64,000 nucleotides of DNA, from positions 424,947 to 488,946 of the forward strand of contig NZ_LAIJ01000012.1 in the NCBI RefSeq assembly GCF_001449115.1, given 5' to 3'. Below, one piece after another: positions 60,766 through 64,000 of this stretch. The position numbers and the translations under genes are program-made. The first letter of the stretch is position 1. The number at the start of each line of letters is the position of its first letter. The notes beneath the pieces are model-generated. The model was not told the origin of the DNA, did not search any database, and saw nothing but the letters and a program-made list of their open reading frames with translations. The stretch is from Occallatibacter gabretensis. GTDB lineage: Bacteria; Acidobacteriota; Terriglobia; Terriglobales; Acidobacteriaceae.

Positions 60766-63700
60766 ATGTTCACTCGTTCGACGGGTCCCCGAATTAGCCT
60801 TCCGCGTTCGTTTTCCCTCATACGCTGGTTTGTCGTCGCAGCCTTTGCGTTACTAGCCACCAGCCAGCAATCTTTCGCTCAGACTGCGACAACCACAACG
60901 CTGTCGATCACCAATGGCAGCGGCCCCGTTACGACAGTCAGCTCCGGCACAGTGGTTACACTCACCGCGACAGTAACGGCAGGATCAACTCCCGTCAGCC
61001 CAGGCCAGGTCAAATTCTGCGACGCCACAGCCGCCTATTGCGAAGACTTCCATATCGTGGGCACCGCTCAGCTCACCTCCGCTGGCACCGCCGCCCTCAA
61101 ATTTCGTCCCACGCTCGGCAGCCATAGCTACAAGGCAGTCTTCATCGGCACCAAAACCAATGCCACAAGCACTTCCGCAGCGTCTTCGCTAAGCGTTACA
61201 GGGCCTGCCCCCACATCTACCACGCTCTCCAATAGCGGAACCAATGCAGCTCCCAGCCTGTCGGCCACCGTGGGTAGTGCCCCTTCTTCACAGCTACCTA
61301 CCGGCAAAATTTCGTACATAGATACAAATCACAGTAAGGCAGTAGTCGGCACTGCCACCTTGAGTTCGTCAAACAACACTTGGCAGCTATCAACTTCAGC
61401 CAATTTCTCGCAGATTCCGGGTAGTTCTGGAGCCGCATTCAACCCGTTTCAGTATCCTGTCGTAGCCGATTTCAATGGCGATGGAATACCGGATATTGCA
61501 ATAGCCTTGGAGAATTCCGTAGTAGTTTATTTAGGCAACGGCAACGGAACGTTTACGCAGACGCGTACATCGGCAATTCCTTCGGGTGTTTCCGGTACAC
61601 AGGTTGCCGTAGGCGACTTTAATGGCGATGGAATTCCTGACCTTGCCTTCGCGGGCTACGGACCGGCGTGGATACTGCTTGGGAAAGGGGACGGCACGTT
61701 CACCGCAAAGTCGTCTATTTCGTCAATTGTGTTTCCCGAGGTTGTAGTCGGTGACTTCAACAATGATGGAATTTCTGATCTGGCAACAACTGCCGCAATT
61801 TTTATTGGCAATGGAGATGGAACTTTTACCCAGGGTCCATCCACGCCGGCTGCTTGCACAGCTGCTACAGAAACTGGCAACATCGTCGCGGCCGATTTTA
61901 ACGGAGATGGGAATCTCGACCTGGCTTGCCTGGCGGGTAATAGTGTGGATATCTTGCTAGGCAAAGGCGATGGCACATTTACCGCCGCTACACCCATTGC
62001 GGTTGGGGTGGATACGTGGAGCTTAGCTGAAGCAGATTTCAACGGCGACGGAATTCCGGATCTCGCAGTTCTCGGTACAAACGGCAAGGGTATTGTCATA
62101 TATCTGGGAACTGGAAACGGGAATTTCACTGCAGAGCCTAACCCTTTGTCATCGAGCTTGGCGGGATTCGCGGTCGGTGATTTCAATGGCGATGGAATTC
62201 CGGATCTTGCAGCGCCTTATGGGAATGGCGTAGTGCTATATCTTGGCAGTGGAACCGGCACTTTTTCGCAGTCGGCTAGCGTTTCGTATCCCAATACTAC
62301 TTCCATGCTTCAAGTCAATGCAGGCGACTTCAATGGAGATGGGCTTTCCGATGTAGTTGGCGTTCCCTTCGATGGTGATCCACAGAACTTCATCACCCAG
62401 GTATTCGTCAGTCTGACCTCCGGCCAGCAAAGCTCAGCTACATTGTCACCAACTCTGACATACGGCATCCACAATATTGCGGCCAGCTACTCCGGAGATA
62501 GCAACTTCGCCGCCAGCACTTCTGGCACTGTTATTATCTCCAACCAGCAATCAACAACTCTCACCTTAAGTGCTACTCCAAGCTCTGGGCTGTTTGCCGG
62601 GCAAACTACCCTGCTAACAGCCACATTGAGCCCGTACACAAACTCAGGCGGCAGTTCCAATGGCGAATCCGTCACATTTTCTGAAGGCGGTTCGCCGATA
62701 TGCACAGGCACGCTTTCAAATGGAGTAGCCACATGCTCATTGCAGATTCTGTTCACCGGATCTCAGAGCTTTAGTGCGGCTTATTCGGGTGACGCTTACT
62801 TCACCGGGAGCGCCTCAAACTCCATCACCATCACCGCCACCGCCGCACCAACCACTCTTACCCTGAGCGCAGCCCCGAGCTCCGGCCTTATTGCCGGCCA
62901 GACAACTTTGCTGACCGCTACTCTTAGCCCCTATTCAATTTCAAGTATTAGCTCGGACTTTCAAGACCTCTCGTTTTATAACGGCAGCACATTTATGGGT
63001 TACGGCAGGCTCTCGGGCGGCGTGGCGACACTCACATCGTCGCCGCTCGCTGCTGGATCTCAGAGCCTGAGTGTGTCTTACCCTGGAAACTCTCTTTTAG
63101 CCCCCCGCAATACCAGCATTACGGTCAGCGTTGCAAAAACCCAGCCCAGCCTGACCCTGAGTGCAACTCCGGGCAGCACGGTGCAGGGCCAGACGGCCAT
63201 TCTCATGGCGACTCTCAGCGGTTATTACGGTTCAGGGAGCAATGAGCCCATTACATTTATGATTGGCAGCCAGGTTCTGGGGACAGGCACCCTGTCCGGC
63301 GGCACGGCAACCTTAAAGCTCTCCACGTTGCCGCCGGGCGCCAGTTCTCTTACTGCAACTTACCCCGGTGACACCAGTAATGTCGGTGCAACTTCGAATA
63401 CTCTCCCTTACACGGTCTATACATCCCAGGCAGCAACGACCACTACGCTCGCCTTGACCAGCGGCGGCAGCTCCGCCACATCGGTTTCTACCGGTTCCGT
63501 GGTCACGCTCACAGCCACAGTCATGGCCGGCTCAACTCCTGTCACCAGGGGGCTGGTCAAATTCTGTGACGCTGCGGCAACGTATTGCGAAGACTTTCAC
63601 ATCATAGGCACCGCCCAACTTACCTCCGCAGGCACCGCTGTCCTCAAGTTCCGTCCCGCAATTGGCAGCCATACTTATAAGGCAGTCTTTGCCGGCACCA

Positions 63701-64000
63701 ACATCAATGTAACAAGCTCCTCAACAGTCTCATCGCTGGCTGTTACCGGCATTTACGGCACTGCCACCACACTTTCCTGGGATGGTTCCACCGCCGACCC
63801 CACCCTGACCAGTTCGGTAAAAGCATTCACCTCCAGCCCGAGTCCTACAGGATCGGTCTCCTTCGTGGACACAAGCAATGGCAACGCCGTCCTGGGAACA
63901 GTGCCACTCGGTGCTTCCACTGCCACACCATCATTATTGACCTCCGCCAGTCTGGCTAACAGCAATGGGGCCTTCGCGATTGCAGACTTTAATAGAGACG
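60766..64000 (+). CDS. giant secreted FG-GAP/VCBS and Ig-repeat protein, 3' end beyond window
   Basis: The frame is open from ATG 60766 (AAGAGG 5 bases upstream) through the last base: at least 1078 codons. A signal peptide ('WFVVAAFALLATSQQSFAQ') is followed by an Ig-like domain (~40-145), then seven FG-GAP/VCBS calcium-type repeats of 'DFNGDGIPDLA' with 'YLGNGNGTF' (~235-540), then several Big_3/Ig-like repeats ('TTLTLSATPSSGLFAGQTTL'). At codon ~890 the first Ig module recurs ('VKFCDAAATYCEDFHIIGTAQL') and a new FG-GAP unit begins at the edge. Such proteins are surface or secreted beta-propeller adhesins; function unproven. Confidence 0.9.
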   Translation, partial: MFTRSTGPRISLPRSFSLIRWFVVAAFALLATSQQSFAQTATTTTLSITNGSGPVTTVSSGTVVTLTATVTAGSTPVSPGQVKFCDATAAYCEDFHIVGTAQLTSAGTAALKFRPTLGSHSYKAVFIGTKTNATSTSAASSLSVTGPAPTSTTLSNSGTNAAPSLSATVGSAPSSQLPTGKISYIDTNHSKAVVGTATLSSSNNTWQLSTSANFSQIPGSSGAAFNPFQYPVVADFNGDGIPDIAIALENSVVVYLGNGNGTFTQTRTSAIPSGVSGTQVAVGDFNGDGIPDLAFAGYGPAWILLGKGDGTFTAKSSISSIVFPEVVVGDFNNDGISDLATTAAIFIGNGDGTFTQGPSTPAACTAATETGNIVAADFNGDGNLDLACLAGNSVDILLGKGDGTFTAATPIAVGVDTWSLAEADFNGDGIPDLAVLGTNGKGIVIYLGTGNGNFTAEPNPLSSSLAGFAVGDFNGDGIPDLAAPYGNGVVLYLGSGTGTFSQSASVSYPNTTSMLQVNAGDFNGDGLSDVVGVPFDGDPQNFITQVFVSLTSGQQSSATLSPTLTYGIHNIAASYSGDSNFAASTSGTVIISNQQSTTLTLSATPSSGLFAGQTTLLTATLSPYTNSGGSSNGESVTFSEGGSPICTGTLSNGVATCSLQILFTGSQSFSAAYSGDAYFTGSASNSITITATAAPTTLTLSAAPSSGLIAGQTTLLTATLSPYSISSISSDFQDLSFYNGSTFMGYGRLSGGVATLTSSPLAAGSQSLSVSYPGNSLLAPRNTSITVSVAKTQPSLTLSATPGSTVQGQTAILMATLSGYYGSGSNEPITFMIGSQVLGTGTLSGGTATLKLSTLPPGASSLTATYPGDTSNVGATSNTLPYTVYTSQAATTTTLALTSGGSSATSVSTGSVVTLTATVMAGSTPVTRGLVKFCDAAATYCEDFHIIGTAQLTSAGTAVLKFRPAIGSHTYKAVFAGTNINVTSSSTVSSLAVTGIYGTATTLSWDGSTADPTLTSSVKAFTSSPSPTGSVSFVDTSNGNAVLGTVPLGASTATPSLLTSASLANSNGAFAIADFNRD

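Noticed and set aside
61656-62186. 176-codon minus-strand frame
   Set aside because: It is the antisense of the FG-GAP repeats; its own repeated motif mirrors the DFNGDGIPD units.
1-64000. tRNA, rRNA or 4.5S RNA genes
   Set aside because: I looked through the intergenic stretches and saw no cloverleaf with a GTTCRA-type loop and CCA end, and no SRP RNA core beside ffh; a covariance search would be needed to be sure.

Overview
The window looks like a stretch of chromosome from an acidobacterium of the order Terriglobales (Granulicella, Terriglobus or Edaphobacter type). Four things point there: a large Oar-type TonB-dependent receptor with an N-terminal carboxypeptidase-regulatory-like domain, giant secreted FG-GAP/Ig-repeat and IPT/TIG proteins, a fused aroD-aroE gene, and a nadA leader that fits the NAD+-I riboswitch (nadA motif), a class known from Acidobacteria. 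The DNA is GC-rich, tightly packed with genes on both strands, and uses GTG and TTG starts fairly often. I see no rRNA, tRNA, CRISPR array, transposase or integrase.

Layout. 0-8 kb: a small secreted beta protein, a DPM1/ALG5-like glycosyltransferase, an HU/IHF protein, a PgeF/YfiH enzyme, a PsbP-like anchored protein, an MmcQ/YjbR protein overlapping an M3 oligopeptidase, and bifunctional AroD-AroE. 8-19 kb: an orphan ParD-like antitoxin behind a perfect palindrome, an SH3b lipoprotein, a TerC/Alx protein, a TonB-dependent receptor divergent from a secreted M20 peptidase, and the cluster tatB-tatC-M28 cyclase/peptidase-dinB. 19-30 kb: riboswitch-nadA, DUF2203-ornithine cyclodeaminase, a beta-propeller lipoprotein, nadB, and aroB-menG-CDF transporter-osmC-PASTA. 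30-37 kb: an MFS exporter, a UPF0303 protein, and aroC-def-fmt-rsmB on the minus strand. 36-43 kb: a GT21-like transferase and a protein-quality-control region, higB-higA-dnaJ-hspR and dnaK, the latter with a HAIR-like HspR operator over its -35 box. 43-54 kb: a beta-carbonic anhydrase, a 7TM-DISM/SpoIIE phosphatase, a class C serine hydrolase, an amidohydrolase, ffh, a peroxiredoxin, and trxB-DUF4188-yggS-yggU. 54-64 kb: a cupin, a 970-residue IPT/TIG protein with a catalytically dead matrixin-like domain, an NDH-2 dehydrogenase, and an FG-GAP/Ig-repeat giant that runs off the end.

How the genes fit together. Three shikimate-pathway functions lie here (aroDE, aroB, aroC), with menG translationally coupled to aroB, linking chorismate supply to menaquinone maturation; the NDH-2 enzyme would feed that quinone pool. 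nadA and nadB supply NAD, with nadA probably shut down by NAD+ through its leader RNA. dnaK, dnaJ and hspR form a split HspR-type heat-shock regulon. def, fmt, rsmB and ffh are housekeeping genes of translation and protein targeting.

The least explained material is intergenic. At least three families of short dispersed repeats (called A, B and C here) recur between genes. Family C keeps its flanks but swaps in different self-complementary stems. Other curiosities are paired CCACAGA-N-TCTGTGG palindromes, the pseudo-matrixin, an internal ~2.5 kb module repeat in the last gene, and an unrecognised gene divergent from dnaK.
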